64,000 nucleotides of DNA from Lysinibacillus boronitolerans JCM 21713 = 10a = NBRC 103108 (GCF_000772935.1 NZ_JPVR01000077.1:1-64000); one strand, 5' to 3'; counted from the stretch's first letter, positions 17,897-28,936 are shown. The notes: generated by a model from the letters alone, not told the origin. Translations and numbers: made by a program.

Positions 17897-19032
17897 TTTA
17901 CTACCTCCTTACTCATGCCTTTAATTAAAATGTCTACAACTTCTTTACGACTGAATGTACTTGGTGGTACTTCTCCATTTCGTAGCATCTCACGTACCTT
18001 CGTTCCTGATAGAATGACATGGGCAGAGCTATCATGTGGACACGTCTTTGTCGTAGCCATGCCTTCACATTGCTGACAATAAAAGCTATGCTCAAACTTT
18101 AGTGGGACAATTCCTAATTCATCTTCAGTAAACTGTTCAAAAATCTTTTGTGCATCATATGTGCCATAATAATCACCAACACCTGCATGATCACGACCAA
18201 CAATAAAATGAGTACAGCCATAATTTTTTCTAACAAGTGCATGGAAAATAGCTTCCTTTGGTCCTGCATACCGCATAGCGGCTGGAAAAATACCTAATTG
18301 TACACGACTTTCAGGATAATAGTTTTTTAATAAAACCTCATAGCTCTCCATACGTATAGCAGCTGACACATCATCTGATTTTGTTTCACCAACAAGTGGA
18401 TTTAGAAATAACCCATCAATCGTTTCAAGTGCTGCCTTTTGAATATATTCATGTGCCCTATGGACTGGATTACGTGTTTGGAAGCCAACAATCGTTTTCC
18501 ATCCCTTGTCAGCAAATAATTGTCGCGTTTCTACTGGGTCAAATGAATAAGCAGGGAACTTTTGTGTAAGACGTTTAATCAACGTAATTTTTCCTCCGAC
18601 ATAAATGGCAGGTCGATCAAAGAGCTTTTGAACGCCAGGATGTGCTAAATCCTCTGTTCCATAGACAAGCAAAGCCTCTTTTCGTTTATTCGGCTCATAA
18701 ATATCTGCCACTTCAATAACGCCATATACCTCATCACCATAAACAAGCTTCACCTCATCACCAGGCTGTAAGATGGACGCTTTCTCTTTTGTAACAGGTA
18801 ATGTAATCGGAATACTCCATACTACGCCTGATGCTAAACGACTTTGTTCCACGACTGACTCATAGTCTACTTGTGTTAAAAAACCATCGATTGGGCTATA
18901 CCCCCCTATAGCAATTAACTCTAAATCACTTAACGAAATCGCATCCAGCTCAATTTCCTTATGAATAGTAGTGATTTCCTTTTCTGGATCAAATGCTTGC
19001 ACAAGTAGCCCACCATGTGGTTGTAAACTCAT
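17893..19032 (-). CDS. sat: Sulfate adenylyltransferase (ATP sulfurylase)
   Basis: This 379-residue enzyme makes APS from ATP and sulfate. Catalytic motifs are [11 protein letters not shown] (the HxxH-like nucleotide site) and GRDHAGVG. Three or four cysteines near the C-terminus (CQQCEG, KTCPHD) form a zinc-like knuckle seen in Bacillus-type Sat. AGGAGG precedes the ATG. It lies between cysP and cysC. Confidence 0.94.
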   Translation of the reverse strand: MSLQPHGGLLVQAFDPEKEITTIHKEIELDAISLSDLELIAIGGYSPIDGFLTQVDYESVVEQSRLASGVVWSIPITLPVTKEKASILQPGDEVKLVYGDEVYGVIEVADIYEPNKRKEALLVYGTEDLAHPGVQKLFDRPAIYVGGKITLIKRLTQKFPAYSFDPVETRQLFADKGWKTIVGFQTRNPVHRAHEYIQKAALETIDGLFLNPLVGETKSDDVSAAIRMESYEVLLKNYYPESRVQLGIFPAAMRYAGPKEAIFHALVRKNYGCTHFIVGRDHAGVGDYYGTYDAQKIFEQFTEDELGIVPLKFEHSFYCQQCEGMATTKTCPHDSSAHVILSGTKVREMLRNGEVPPSTFSRKEVVDILIKGMSKEVVK

Positions 19033-19102
19033 TAAAATCTCCTCCTAATTCTAGTTAAATACTAAGTTTTATAGTCAAAATCTAGTGATGACACGATTCA
19101 AT

Positions 19103-20167
19103 TTAAATGCCTTCACCTGCATCATAGATAGACTGCTCTTCTTCACGCATCGTACGCATCAGACTAATGACTCCTAGCGTCCCAACGATAATACTGCCAT
19201 TCAAAATAATGGTATAAAGGTCCTTTTCTAAAAATAACTGCACTAAAAAATAAGAAATGACTAACGAAAAGATGGGTGATACAATCCAAATGCGTATAAT
19301 TTTTTTCACAATATGCTTATGGAAGATTTGCTTTCCGTTTTTGGCCATCCCCATCCCGATGATGGAAGAAGAAGTGACTTGTGTTAATGGGACTGGAAGC
19401 CCAAAAACTGAGCTTATGCCAACAAGCAGGGCACCTGTACTTGAAATGAGAATGCCCTCTGCCTTTTGAAAGCGCACTATTTTTTTACCGTTTGTTTCAA
19501 GCACTCGTTTACCAAGTAGTAGAGCACCTATTGCGACAAATGCACCGCCAAGCACAATGCCCGTTGTCACATCCATCATTCCTGCTCCCACCAACGGTCC
19601 AACTGCATTGGCAACATTATTCATCCCCGCTGAGAATGCTTCGAAAAATCCTGCTAATACGAGAAGAACAGTTAAAATTGGATGATCTTTCAGCAGTCCT
19701 CTGATTTGTAACTTATATAAAAATTTTCCACATACAAGAGCAATGACAAAGGCAACAAGTGGTACAATCACCCAAAATGAAATGATGACAAGCAGCGAAT
19801 TAACGAATAATACTTTATAGGCAATTCCTACACCTACAACAGCTCCCACAGTTACTTCACTCGTTGATAAGGGTATGCCTAAAAGATTGGCGAAAAATAA
19901 CGAGCTTGTCGCAGAAATCAAGATAATAATGACAACCTTTACCGTTATATATTCCTGGGGCATAATACCTGAGCTTATCGTTTTGACTACTTCTCCTCCG
20001 CCTAATACAGCCCCACTGTAGACGCCTATCGCGCATAAAAGCAATGCTTGCCACGCTTTTTTAATGGCACCTGCCCCATAAGCAACACCCATTGAGGCTG
20101 CTGCACCGCTTGCTCCTATGTTCATCGCAAAAAATAAACTAATAGCTATTGCAAAATATTCAAGCAT
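19103..20167 (-). CDS. cysP: PiT-family sulfate permease CysP
   Basis: This 354-residue polytopic membrane protein belongs to the PiT (inorganic phosphate transporter) superfamily, with paired repeats MNIGASGAAASMGVAYG near the N-terminus and AGMNNVANAVGPL in the middle. The length and its place between cysH and sat match B. subtilis CysP, a sulfate permease. It begins 12 bases after cysH. A full ABC sulfate transporter is encoded divergently, so two uptake routes are present. Confidence 0.9.
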   Translation of the reverse strand: MLEYFAIAISLFFAMNIGASGAAASMGVAYGAGAIKKAWQALLLCAIGVYSGAVLGGGEVVKTISSGIMPQEYITVKVVIIILISATSSLFFANLLGIPLSTSEVTVGAVVGVGIAYKVLFVNSLLVIISFWVIVPLVAFVIALVCGKFLYKLQIRGLLKDHPILTVLLVLAGFFEAFSAGMNNVANAVGPLVGAGMMDVTTGIVLGGAFVAIGALLLGKRVLETNGKKIVRFQKAEGILISSTGALLVGISSVFGLPVPLTQVTSSSIIGMGMAKNGKQIFHKHIVKKIIRIWIVSPIFSLVISYFLVQLFLEKDLYTIILNGSIIVGTLGVISLMRTMREEEQSIYDAGEGI

Positions 20168-20179
20168 GGCAGAACTCCT

Positions 20180-20881
20180 TTATTCATGTAACCCACACTC
20201 GGTTTTACCAGAACCTTGCCATCTACCTGAACGTAAATCCTCCATTGTAAATGCTGGTTTCGTACAATGCTCACAGCCGATGCTTGGATAGCCTTGATCG
20301 TGTAACGGATTGTATGGCAAACTGTGCTTTGAAACATAGCGCCAGACATCCTTCCAAGTCCAATGAATCAATGGACAAACTTTAATTGATTTAAATTTAT
20401 CATCACGATTTAGAAAGTTTGTTTGTTGACGTGTTGGTGATTGCTCACGACGTAAGCCTGATATCCAAGCCTTTTTACCTGATAAGGCTTCGTGTAAAGG
20501 TTTTATCTTACGAATATCACAGCACTTATTTGGGTTGGACTTCCATAGTTCGTCACCATGTTGTGTAGCTTGTTGCTCTAGTGTAAGAGCTGGCTTTTTC
20601 ATGACAATGTTGAGTTGTGGATATTTTTCTTTGACTTTATTAATGGTTTCATATGTTTCTTTAAAGTGTACATCTGTATCCAAAAAAACAATCGTAGCGT
20701 TAGGCTTTACCTTTGAAATGAGATCAATTAAGACAATGCCCTCAATACCAAAGCTACATGCATAGACGATTTCATCTCCATATTGCTGATAGCTCCACTG
20801 TAAAACCTCTAGTGCAGCCTTATACAAATCATCAACCTGAAAATCAATGATCGGTTCTTGCCAATTTTCATAAGTTAACAT
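20180..20881 (-). CDS. cysH: APS/PAPS reductase
   Basis: This 233-residue reductase converts APS or PAPS to sulfite with thioredoxin as donor. It has the PAPS-reductase P-loop-like [11 protein letters not shown], then the cysteine set KCCDIRK and GCEHCTKP that binds a [4Fe-4S] cluster in APS-reducing members, and the catalytic ECGLHE at the C-terminus. The ATG at 20881 follows GAGGGGG (20885-20891); the frame runs upstream into the leader without a better site. It is the first gene of its operon, directly downstream of a leader terminator. Confidence 0.93.
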   Translation of the reverse strand: MLTYENWQEPIIDFQVDDLYKAALEVLQWSYQQYGDEIVYACSFGIEGIVLIDLISKVKPNATIVFLDTDVHFKETYETINKVKEKYPQLNIVMKKPALTLEQQATQHGDELWKSNPNKCCDIRKIKPLHEALSGKKAWISGLRREQSPTRQQTNFLNRDDKFKSIKVCPLIHWTWKDVWRYVSKHSLPYNPLHDQGYPSIGCEHCTKPAFTMEDLRSGRWQGSGKTECGLHE

Positions 20882-21037
20882 CGAATCCCCCTCATAGCAA
20901 AAAGGCGTTCTAACAAAAGACACAGAAAAAACAGGTCTTTGTTAAAACGCCTCTAGTTTGACTAGCCAGCTCTATATTTAATGATTGTTTACTAGTAGTT
21001 GCTACCTCGTTACACAATCATTCTTCTTATTACCAAA
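20882..21037 (-). promoter_or_regulatory. Transcribed leader of the cysH operon with conserved sulfur-leader hairpin and terminator
   Basis: The leader contains, in order on the minus strand: a stem AATGATTGT/ACAATCATT (21014-21022 with 20980-20988), the sequence AAATAT, and a hairpin made of GCTGG, stem CTAGT/ACTAG with loop CAA, and AGGC (20949-20970). It ends with a long intrinsic terminator (20899-20952) only about 10 bases before the cysH ribosome binding site. The AGGC is shared by the hairpin and the terminator stem, so the two structures exclude each other. The same hairpin type recurs at 21250-21271 and 30803-30823. No S-box or T-box core is visible. Confidence 0.6.
20899..20952 (-). 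terminator. Leader (attenuator) terminator of cysH
   Basis: On the minus strand the stem begins AGGCGTTTTAACAAAGAC, closes with its near-perfect complement and runs into TTTTT. It stands between the promoter and cysH. Confidence 0.8.
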
Positions 21038-21065
21038 TATATACTAAAGTACACCAAGCAGTCAA
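21038..21065 (-). promoter_or_regulatory. Sigma-A type promoter of the cysH operon
   Basis: TTGACT (21060-21065) and TATATA (21038-21043) on the minus strand are separated by 16 bp. Confidence 0.55.
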
Positions 21066-21189
21066 CTAGGTTTTTGAAATATCTTTCCCATACACCCACT
21101 TGTTCCTGTTCTCTGCTGCATATGATGAGTGGTATCTAGGACACTCGCATTTAATTTTCAAAATAAATAATCTTTTTTATAATTCCTTG

Positions 21190-21218
21190 TTGACTAATAG
21201 GAAATATATGTTTAATGT
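21190..21218 (+). promoter_or_regulatory. Sigma-A type promoter of sbp-cysTWA
   Basis: TTGACT (21190-21195) and TAATGT (21213-21218) are separated by 17 bp. TTCC and GGAA flank the -35, which could be part of a repressor site. Confidence 0.45.
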
Positions 21219-21343
21219 ATTACTAAAGCTTTAACCTAAATAAAAAAACGCTGATCAGAGGATCTGAAGGCCATCTCCCCATGTTGTCATTTCATTGTGG
21301 GTGATGGCTTTTTGCATTCTTAAGACAGAAAAGGGGCGAAATA
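21219..21343 (+). promoter_or_regulatory. Transcribed leader of sbp-cysTWA with conserved sulfur-leader hairpin and terminator
   Basis: This plus-strand leader repeats the layout of the cysH leader: an A/T-rich start (TATTACTAAAG, TAAATAA), then GCTGA (21250-21254), stem TCAGA/TCTGA with loop GGA (21255-21267) and AGGC (21268-21271). The AGGC again belongs to the 5' side of a terminator (21268-21313), stem GCCATC/GATGGC followed by TTTTT. The stem sequence differs from that at cysH but pairs equally well. Confidence 0.6.
21268..21313 (+). terminator. Leader (attenuator) terminator of sbp
   Basis: GCCATC pairs with GATGGC, CCC with GGG inside, and TTTTT follows; it lies 30 bases before the sbp start. 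Confidence 0.75.
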
Positions 21344-22399
21344 ATGATGAAAAAAAGGAGCTATGTTCTCCAATCATTGGCATTGTTAACTATGCTTACG
21401 CTTAGTTTAGCTGGCTGTGGAAGTGCTAACTCAGATGAAAAAGCAAGCGGTCAGGAAGATAAGAAGTCTGTAGAGCTACTAAATGTCTCCTATGATCCAA
21501 CACGCGAGCTTTACGAGGAGTTCAACAAAGATTTTATAAAAAAATGGAAGGATGATACCGGCCAAGATGTCACAATCAATCAATCACATGGTGGATCTGG
21601 TAAACAGGGGCGTGCAGTTATTGATGGTCTTGAAGCCGACGTAGTGACACTTGCACTTGCTTATGATATCGATGAAATTGCTCAAACACGCGAGCTGCTG
21701 AATAAAGATTGGCAAACCGAGTTTGATCATAATTCGACTCCCTATACATCTACAATTGTGTTTTTAGTACGCAAGGGCAATCCAAAAAACATACAAGATT
21801 GGGATGATTTGATTCAAGACGACGTGTCTGTTATTACGCCTAATCCCAAAACATCTGGGGGTGCGCGTTGGAACTACTTAGCCGCTTGGGCTTATGCCGG
21901 AAAATTATATAACAATGATGAAACAAAAATAAAAGAGTTTATGAAATCACTTTACAGCAATGTAGAAGTACTTGATTCTGGCGCTCGTGGAGCTACAACA
22001 ACATTCGTAGAACGTAAAATTGGAGATGTCTTAATTGCGTGGGAAAATGAAGCATACCTCTCTCTCAATGAATTAGGTAAGGATGAATTTGAAATCATCA
22101 CGCCTTCATTAAGTATTTTAGCAGAGCCACCAGTTGCAGTTGTAGACAAAATCGTAGATAAAAAAGGGACACGTGAAGTCGCTGAAGCTTACTTGCAGCA
22201 TTTATATAGTGATATCGGGCAAGAAATTGCGGCGAAAAATTATTATCGACCACGTAATGAAACAATTCTAGCAAAATATAAAGAGCAATTCCCTCAACTT
22301 GAACTTGTCTCAATTGATGATTTTGGTGGTTGGGCAAAAGCACAAGCAACCCATTTTAAAGATGGTGGTACCTTCGATGAAATATACGTACCACAATAA
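21344..22399 (+). CDS. sbp: Sulfate-binding lipoprotein of ABC transporter
   Basis: This 351-residue extracellular solute-binding protein belongs to the Sbp/CysP sulfate/thiosulfate family. It has a lipoprotein signal with lipobox LAGC (Cys about residue 24), and the family motifs [31 protein letters not shown] and [17 protein letters not shown], which shape the sulfate pocket. GGGGCG precedes the ATG. It is the first gene of sbp-cysT-cysW-cysA. Confidence 0.94.
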   Translation: MMKKRSYVLQSLALLTMLTLSLAGCGSANSDEKASGQEDKKSVELLNVSYDPTRELYEEFNKDFIKKWKDDTGQDVTINQSHGGSGKQGRAVIDGLEADVVTLALAYDIDEIAQTRELLNKDWQTEFDHNSTPYTSTIVFLVRKGNPKNIQDWDDLIQDDVSVITPNPKTSGGARWNYLAAWAYAGKLYNNDETKIKEFMKSLYSNVEVLDSGARGATTTFVERKIGDVLIAWENEAYLSLNELGKDEFEIITPSLSILAEPPVAVVDKIVDKKGTREVAEAYLQHLYSDIGQEIAAKNYYRPRNETILAKYKEQFPQLELVSIDDFGGWAKAQATHFKDGGTFDEIYVPQ

Positions 22400-22410
22400 G
22401 GAGCGTTTTG

Positions 22411-23244
22411 ATGAGTAGTTTAATCATTCCTAAAAAATCGCGGCGAATTATTCCAGGCTTTCATTTATCTCTTGGATATACAATGCTATACGTAAGTTTA
22501 CTAGTGTTACTACCACTTTCAATGATTTTCATTCATACCATGTCCTTAAGCTGGTCAGCATTCATCGATATCATTACAGATCCTCGTGCTGTTGCTTCCT
22601 ACAAAGTGAGCTTCAGCACTGCGCTGATCGCAGGCTTACTAAATGTGATTTTCGGTACGATTATTGCATGGGTTCTCGTCCGCTATCAATTTCCCTTTAA
22701 ACGAATCATTGATGGGCTTGTAGACTTACCCTTTGCATTACCTACTGCTGTTGCTGGTATTGCTTTAACATCTCTCTATGCACCAAACGGTTGGATCGGT
22801 CAATTTTTTAATTTTAAAATTGCCTTTACACCTCTTGGCATCATTATTGCTTTAACCTTTATCGGGCTACCCTTTGTTGTACGTACAGTCCAACCCGTCT
22901 TACAAAATATTAGTGCTGAGGTGGAGGAAGCTTCGGCAAGCCTTGGAGCCAACCGTTTACAAACCTTCCGTAAAGTTATCTTACCAGAGCTAGTACCTGC
23001 TATTTTAACTGGCTTTTCCTTAGCCTTTGCGCGCGCTTTAGGTGAATATGGCTCGGTTGTTTTTATTGCAGGAAATATGCCGATGAAAACGGAAATTACG
23101 CCATTAATTATTATGACAAAGCTTGAGCAATATGATTATGCTGGGGCAACTGCCATAGCTGTTGTCATGCTTGTGACGTCCTTTATTTTGTTGTTCACCA
23201 TTAACTTGATACAATGGCTAGCCAATCGTCGGTTTGTACATTAG
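22411..23244 (+). CDS. cysT: Sulfate ABC transporter permease CysT
   Basis: This 277-residue inner permease has six transmembrane helices and the EAA loop [19 protein letters not shown], which contacts Cys[19 protein letters not shown] is typical of CysT/CysU. AAGGAGCG from the end of sbp precedes the ATG at 22411; an overlapping TTG at 22408 is less likely. Confidence 0.92.
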   Translation: MSSLIIPKKSRRIIPGFHLSLGYTMLYVSLLVLLPLSMIFIHTMSLSWSAFIDIITDPRAVASYKVSFSTALIAGLLNVIFGTIIAWVLVRYQFPFKRIIDGLVDLPFALPTAVAGIALTSLYAPNGWIGQFFNFKIAFTPLGIIIALTFIGLPFVVRTVQPVLQNISAEVEEASASLGANRLQTFRKVILPELVPAILTGFSLAFARALGEYGSVVFIAGNMPMKTEITPLIIMTKLEQYDYAGATAIAVVMLVTSFILLFTINLIQWLANRRFVH

Positions 23245-23254
23245 GAGGTACGAT

Positions 23255-24130
23255 ATGGAACAATCAACTTTTATTCAGCAGGCTAGTACAAAAAAAAATA
23301 AAGCAGCCACACAGTCTGCTGCCTTACAGGAGCCTCGTATTATTCGCTATACGTTAACATGTATTGCTTTAGCTTTTTTAGCTTTCTTTATCGTACTACC
23401 TTTAGTATCTATTTTTATTACAGCTTTTCAAAAAGGAGTCGACGTTTACTTTGCTGCGATTACACATCCAGATGCATTAGCTGCTATTAAGCTCACTTTA
23501 ATCGTCGTAGCTATTACTGTACCTCTCAATGCGATCTTTGGCGTAATGGCTGCATGGGCACTCACAAAATTTAATTTTAAAGGGAAAAATCTATTACTTA
23601 CTATGGTAGATTTACCTTTTGCCGTTTCACCTGTTATCGCAGGTTTAGTGTTTATTTTATTATTTGGCTCACAGGGACTATTTGGTGATTGGTTGTTTGC
23701 ACATGATATTAAAATTGTTTTTGCACTTCCTGGCATTGTCCTTGCCACAATTTTCGTCACATTGCCCTTTGTTGCACGTGAATTAATACCGCTGATGCAA
23801 ACCCAAGGCACATCTGAGGAGGAAGCGTCTATTTCATTGGGGGCAAGTGGCTTTAAAACCTTTTGGTATGTCACGTTACCCAATATTAAATGGGGGTTGT
23901 TCTATGGTGTGATTTTATGTAATGCACGAGCCATCGGGGAATTTGGGGCTGTCTCTGTTGTATCCGGCCATATCCGTGGGATGACTAATACGATGCCCCT
24001 TCATATCGAAATTCTCTATAATGAATATCAATTTGCAGCAGCCTTTGCAGTTGCTTCCCTAATGAGCGTTATGGCCATCTTTACATTAATTGTGAAAGAC
24101 ATTATTGCTTGGAAATCAAAATCTAGTTAA
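23255..24130 (+). CDS. cysW: Sulfate ABC transporter permease CysW
   Basis: This 291-residue permease has a cytoplasmic N-terminal tail, six transmembrane helices and the EAA loop [41 protein letters not shown] is a CysW signature. AGGAGG precedes the ATG at 23255, 10 bases after cysT. Confidence 0.92.
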   Translation: MEQSTFIQQASTKKNKAATQSAALQEPRIIRYTLTCIALAFLAFFIVLPLVSIFITAFQKGVDVYFAAITHPDALAAIKLTLIVVAITVPLNAIFGVMAAWALTKFNFKGKNLLLTMVDLPFAVSPVIAGLVFILLFGSQGLFGDWLFAHDIKIVFALPGIVLATIFVTLPFVARELIPLMQTQGTSEEEASISLGASGFKTFWYVTLPNIKWGLFYGVILCNARAIGEFGAVSVVSGHIRGMTNTMPLHIEILYNEYQFAAAFAVASLMSVMAIFTLIVKDIIAWKSKSS

Positions 24131-24145
24131 AAGGAGATGGTCTCA

Positions 24146-25216
24146 ATGAGTATACAAATTCAAAACGTATCCAAAAAATATGGTTCGTTTCAGGCACTAG
24201 AGGATATATCCGTACATATTCAGTCTGGGGAGCTAGTAGCGTTGCTCGGCCCTTCTGGATCAGGAAAAACCTCTTTATTACGTGTTATCGCTGGGCTTGA
24301 AACAACAGATGTCGGTAACATCTTATTTGATGGTCAATCCATCACAGATCGCCATCCAAAAGAACGCAATGTAGGCTTTGTCTTTCAGCATTATGCCCTT
24401 TTTCGTCATATGACGGTCTTTGACAATGTAGCCTATGGGCTGAAGGTGCGCCCTCGCAAAAGCAGACCTTCAAAACAGAAAATCAAAGAAAAAGTGATGG
24501 AGTTATTGCGACTCGTGAAGCTTGAAAATTTCTCTGACCGATATCCAACACAGCTTTCAGGTGGGCAGCGGCAACGTGTCGCACTGGCAAGAGCGCTTGC
24601 CGTGGAGCCCAAGGTACTGTTACTAGATGAACCATTTGGAGCTCTCGATGCAAAAGTACGCAAGGAGTTACGTCGCTGGCTCCGAAAGCTGCACGATGAG
24701 TTTCATATTACAAGTATTTTTGTGACACATGACCAGGAGGAAGCTTTGGATGTTGCAGATCGCATTGTAGTCATGAACAATGGCAAAATCGAGCAAATTG
24801 GCAGCCCAGACGAGGTCTATACAAATCCCAAAAGTCCATTTGTCTATGACTTCTTGGGCAATGTCAATCTATTTAAAGGGCGCTTACAAAATGGTAAGCT
24901 CATGCAGGGTGAAGTTGCACTTGATGTACCTGATGCCCTGACCCATTCAGATGACAATGCGATAGGCTATGTACGTCCTCATGATATTCAGATTGAGAAA
25001 ACAAGTATTTCAGGTACAGTTCCTGTTAAAATCAGCCACATTCATTTGCTAGGGCCTATCGTTCAAATTGAACTACGCCGTGAGGATCTTGATGAATTTT
25101 TAGAAGCGGAGTTATCAAAGGAACAATTTCATCTTCTTCAACTGAAAGTGGGCGACCAGGTATTTGTAAAGCCGAAACAATTAAAGGTGTTTATTCCTGA
25201 GGATTATTCTATATAA
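24146..25216 (+). CDS. cysA: Sulfate ABC transporter ATPase CysA
   Basis: This 356-residue ATPase energises CysT/CysW. It has Walker [11 protein letters not shown]-loop FVFQHYALF, signature [15 protein letters not shown], Walker [13 protein letters not shown] and the H-loop FVTHDQ. The C-terminal 100 residues form a TOBE-like regulatory domain. The ATG at 24146 is spaced correctly from AAGGAG; the in-frame ATG at 24137 touches that site. Confidence 0.94.
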   Translation: MSIQIQNVSKKYGSFQALEDISVHIQSGELVALLGPSGSGKTSLLRVIAGLETTDVGNILFDGQSITDRHPKERNVGFVFQHYALFRHMTVFDNVAYGLKVRPRKSRPSKQKIKEKVMELLRLVKLENFSDRYPTQLSGGQRQRVALARALAVEPKVLLLDEPFGALDAKVRKELRRWLRKLHDEFHITSIFVTHDQEEALDVADRIVVMNNGKIEQIGSPDEVYTNPKSPFVYDFLGNVNLFKGRLQNGKLMQGEVALDVPDALTHSDDNAIGYVRPHDIQIEKTSISGTVPVKISHIHLLGPIVQIELRREDLDEFLEAELSKEQFHLLQLKVGDQVFVKPKQLKVFIPEDYSI

Positions 25217-25259
25217 AAAAACCATGTAGCAAAGAAAAGTTTGCTACATGGTTTTTATT
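25215..25259. terminator. Bidirectional terminator between cysA and cysI
   Basis: ACCATGTAGCAAA pairs with TTTGCTACATGGT, flanked by A and T tracts. Confidence 0.88.
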
Positions 25260-25260
25260 T

Positions 25261-26976
25261 TTAATGAAATTCTCTTCCATCATAAACAGCTGTGACATAG
25301 CCTGCACGAATGACAAAGTCTCCAAAATGCTCGCCCTCTAAACGATCCTTGGCAAAATGCAGAAGAATTGGACGTAGCTCTGCTAAAATTTCCTCTTCAC
25401 CAATATTTTCACGATAGATTTTATTTAAGCGATTGCCTGTAAAACTTGCACCAAGGTACATATTGTATTTCCCTGGTCCTTTGCCGATAAAGCCGATTTC
25501 ACCCATTGCTGCACGTGAACAGCCATTTGGACAACCAGACATGCGAATAACAATTTCTGTTTCATTTAAGCCAGCCTCATCAATAATGGCATCAATTTTT
25601 GTTATAAGAGAAGGTAAATAGCGTTCTGCTTCTGCCATGGCTAAGCCACATGTCGGTAATGAGACACAGGCAATGGAATTGCGGCGTAAGGCAGAATAAT
25701 GCGCACCGTCTGTTAGCTTGTATTGTTCAATAAGCGTATTTATTTTTTTCTTTTTCTGGGGTGTTACATTGCTAATCATTAGGTTTTGGTTCGGTGTTAA
25801 ACGAAAATCACCCGTGTGCACCTTAGCTATTTCACGTAAGCCAGTTAACAACTGATAATCCTCAAAGTCTTTTACACGGCCATTTTGAATAAATAACGTA
25901 TAATGCCAATGACCATCTGCCCCTTTAATCCAGCCAAATTCATCACCTGTACGCTCAAATGTATAGGGACGAGCCTGCTGAATTTCCCAGCCTAGACGAC
26001 GTGTTAATTCCTCTTGGAACCATTCAAGTCCTCTCGCATCAATCGTGTATTTAAATCGTGCATTTTTACGGACAGAGCGATTCCCATAATCACGTTGAAT
26101 CGTAATTATTTTTTCAGCTGTTTCCAGTAATTTATCTGGCGTTATAAAGCCAATTTCACGAGCAAGCTGTGGATAGGTTTCATGATCACCATGCGTCATG
26201 CCCATGCCTCCCCCAACCGCTACATTAAAGCCAACCAGCTGATTATCTTCAACGATGGCAATCAATCCGATATCTTGTGAAAAAACATCTACATCATTAC
26301 TTGGTGGAATCGCAATACCAATTTTAAATTTACGAGGCAAATATTGCGCTCCGTAAATCGGTTCAATTTCTACATCCTGACTATCTACAACCTTTTCTCC
26401 ATCCAACCATAATTCATGATAAGCACGTGTGCGTGGCAGTAAATGCTCACTTAGTTTTGCAGACCAATTATAAACCTCTTCATGTAATGCAGATTGGTTT
26501 GGATTAACATTACACATCACATTACGGTTCACATCTCCACAGGCCGCAAGAGAATCCAATAGCACCTCATTGATTTCCTGCATATATTTTTTAACATTCC
26601 ATTTTAAAATGCCATGTACTTGGAATGCTTGACGTGTTGTTAATTTTAAAGAGCCATTGCCATACTTTCTAGCCATTTCATCCATCACAAGCCATTGTGC
26701 TGGCGTAGCTGCTCCACCTGGTGTTCGTACACGTACCATAAATTGATAGGCTGGCTCCAGCTTTTGTCGTTGACGTTCATTCCGAAGATCTCGATCATCC
26801 TGTAAGTAACTGCCATGGAATTTCATTAGACGATTATCGTCCTCTGGAATACCAGAGCTTAATGGATTGTTCATGGTACGTTCCAGTGTTCCACGTAGGT
26901 AATTACTTTCGGTCTTAATACGCTCTACATCACTTGGTTTCCCAGGCTGCGGAGGTAACACTATTTTTTCTGTCAT
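25261..26976 (-). CDS. cysI: Sulfite reductase hemoprotein (beta subunit)
   Basis: This 571-residue siroheme/[4Fe-4S] subunit reduces sulfite to sulfide with six electrons. It has two ferredoxin-like half domains and two siroheme domains; the cluster cysteines lie in [15 protein letters not shown] and [18 protein letters not shown] near residues 430-490. AAGGAG precedes the ATG. It is the last gene of the sumT-sirB-yezD-cysJ-cysI unit. Confidence 0.94.
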   Translation of the reverse strand: MTEKIVLPPQPGKPSDVERIKTESNYLRGTLERTMNNPLSSGIPEDDNRLMKFHGSYLQDDRDLRNERQRQKLEPAYQFMVRVRTPGGAATPAQWLVMDEMARKYGNGSLKLTTRQAFQVHGILKWNVKKYMQEINEVLLDSLAACGDVNRNVMCNVNPNQSALHEEVYNWSAKLSEHLLPRTRAYHELWLDGEKVVDSQDVEIEPIYGAQYLPRKFKIGIAIPPSNDVDVFSQDIGLIAIVEDNQLVGFNVAVGGGMGMTHGDHETYPQLAREIGFITPDKLLETAEKIITIQRDYGNRSVRKNARFKYTIDARGLEWFQEELTRRLGWEIQQARPYTFERTGDEFGWIKGADGHWHYTLFIQNGRVKDFEDYQLLTGLREIAKVHTGDFRLTPNQNLMISNVTPQKKKKINTLIEQYKLTDGAHYSALRRNSIACVSLPTCGLAMAEAERYLPSLITKIDAIIDEAGLNETEIVIRMSGCPNGCSRAAMGEIGFIGKGPGKYNMYLGASFTGNRLNKIYRENIGEEEILAELRPILLHFAKDRLEGEHFGDFVIRAGYVTAVYDGREFH

Positions 26977-27099
26977 TCTTTATCGCTCCTTTAATCCATT
27001 ACACCTCAATGTATTGGCATACATGAGGGTTTGCTTGCAAGCAAAGAGATAAATTCCTTCATTAGGGATGGTTTTCGAGGTAATTTTTGTTGAATTCCA

Positions 27100-28893
27100 T
27101 TAATAAACATCACGTTGGTAGCGTTTTTGCTGTTTTAATTCATTCACATAGGCTTTTGCTTCCTCTGGTGTTTTCTGTCCTTGCTGCTCAATGATTTGAT
27201 GAATGGTTGCATCGACATCCGATGCCATTGATTTTTCGTCACCACATACATAAATGACGGCCCCCTGCTCCAGCCACTCATAAAAACATGCTGCATTTTC
27301 TAGCAATTTATGTTGAACATAGACTTTTTTATCCGTATCACGTGAAAAGGCTACATGCATGTGACTTAATGTGCCCGCAGCTAGCCAACGTTGCCAATCC
27401 GTTTGATAGAGGAAATCCGTAACAAAATGCTGATCACCAAAGATGAGCCATGCTTTCCCCTCAATCCCTAACTCTTCTCGCTCCTCTAAAAAAGCTCGAT
27501 ATGGTGCAACACCTGTGCCTGCACCAATCATAATAATTGGCGTTTCATTATTCTCTGGCAATCTAAAATTCGGGTTTTTATGAACATAGATTGGTAAGGT
27601 ATCACCTATTTGTATTCGTTCTGCCACACTTCCAGAGCAAACACCAAGGCGTTGTCTACCTGCTGTTTCATAGCTTACCTTGCCAATCGTTAAATGAACC
27701 TCTTCGCTATTGGCCTTTTGGCTACTAGCAATAGAATAAAGTCGAGCTGGAATTTTACGTAGTAACGCTACAAACTGCTGTGCACTCCAAGTAAACGGTG
27801 TAAATTCCTCTACTAGGTCGAGCAAGTCTCTTCCTTTTGCATAGTCCTTCCATGCTTGTGGTTCTTCCAATAGCTTAGAAAATTCTTTATGCGCTGTATA
27901 AGCAGCGATTTTTTCGAGTAACGGTTTAGATAACACTGTAATTTCTAATTTTTTCTGTAGTGCATCTTTTATTGATATTGTTTCATCAAAAACAGTCACT
28001 TCCGTCTCTGAATCAAATTGAAGTGCCGTCAGCAATGCATTCACTAATTGTTCATCGTTCTCTGGCAAAATGCCAATACTATCGCCAGGTTCAAAATGGA
28101 AGTTAGCTCCCTCAATGGATAATTCAAGATGACGCGTCTCTTTATTGGAGCCACGACCATTTAGATTCAAATTTTCAAGTACTTCAGCGTAAAATGGATT
28201 TTTTCTTGAATATGTAGATTCTTCAAGTACTTGCGCTCCTTCGTTGTGTGCTGAAGTAGACGTTGCTGAAGATGTTTGCTGAAGAAATTCTTGTTGAACC
28301 GCAGCGAACCACTGTGCAGCTGCATCATCATAATCTACATCGCAATCGATTCGAGGAACCATTCTTGTTGCACCTAATTTTGCAAATTGCTCATCGAAGT
28401 CCTTACCTGTCTTACAGAAAAATTCATAGGAGCTATCCCCTAAAGCGAGGACCGAATACTGTAGATGTTCTAGCTTAGGCGCCCGCTTGCTATGCAAAAA
28501 TTCATAGAATTGTATCGCTTGATCTGGTGGATCTCCCTCTCCATGTGTACTCACAATAAGTAATAGATTAGTGATCTTTTTTAAATTACTTGCTTTAAAT
28601 TTTCCTAACGATGAGACAGTTACATCTACCCGCTGTTCTTTTAATGCTGCTGCATATTTTTCAGCTAATCCTTGACTATTGCCTGTTTGGGAACCATATA
28701 AAATTGTTATTGTTTTTGTAACAGGTTGGGAGGCAGTTGGTGCCTGTTCAACAATTGCTTCAAGAGTTGCTTGTGGAGCACTTAAGTAACCGTTTAGCCA
28801 AAATTTTTGTTCAATTGTTAATTTAGGGAGAAGCTCGTTTAATAACTTCACCTGCTCTTCATTAAATGGACTGTTTATTACTTGTAATTTCAA
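27100..28893 (-). CDS. cysJ: Sulfite reductase flavoprotein (alpha subunit)
   Basis: This 597-residue diflavin reductase passes electrons from NADPH through FAD and FMN to CysI. An N-terminal FMN-binding flavodoxin domain (GSQTGNSQGLAEKYA) is followed by the FAD domain (RLYSIASS) and the NADPH domain (GAGTGVAPYRAFLEER). The likely start is TTG at 28893 after GAGGTGG; a GTG at 28908 overlaps that site. A gap of about 120 bases separates it from cysI. Confidence 0.93.
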   Translation of the reverse strand: MKLQVINSPFNEEQVKLLNELLPKLTIEQKFWLNGYLSAPQATLEAIVEQAPTASQPVTKTITILYGSQTGNSQGLAEKYAAALKEQRVDVTVSSLGKFKASNLKKITNLLLIVSTHGEGDPPDQAIQFYEFLHSKRAPKLEHLQYSVLALGDSSYEFFCKTGKDFDEQFAKLGATRMVPRIDCDVDYDDAAAQWFAAVQQEFLQQTSSATSTSAHNEGAQVLEESTYSRKNPFYAEVLENLNLNGRGSNKETRHLELSIEGANFHFEPGDSIGILPENDEQLVNALLTALQFDSETEVTVFDETISIKDALQKKLEITVLSKPLLEKIAAYTAHKEFSKLLEEPQAWKDYAKGRDLLDLVEEFTPFTWSAQQFVALLRKIPARLYSIASSQKANSEEVHLTIGKVSYETAGRQRLGVCSGSVAERIQIGDTLPIYVHKNPNFRLPENNETPIIMIGAGTGVAPYRAFLEEREELGIEGKAWLIFGDQHFVTDFLYQTDWQRWLAAGTLSHMHVAFSRDTDKKVYVQHKLLENAACFYEWLEQGAVIYVCGDEKSMASDVDATIHQIIEQQGQKTPEEAKAYVNELKQQKRYQRDVY

Positions 28894-28936
28894 TCTTTGC
28901 CACCTCACGAATTATCATCATTTCATATTTTTTAAT

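Noticed and set aside
20882-21343. SAM-I (S-box) or T-box riboswitch in the cysH/sbp intergenic region
   Set aside because: Neither the S-box core (GGTGGAGGGA and CCCGGCAACC) nor the T-box sequence (GGGTGGNACCGCG) is present on either strand.
23446-23883. 145-codon minus-strand frame
   Set aside because: It is antisense to cysW and shows low-complexity composition.
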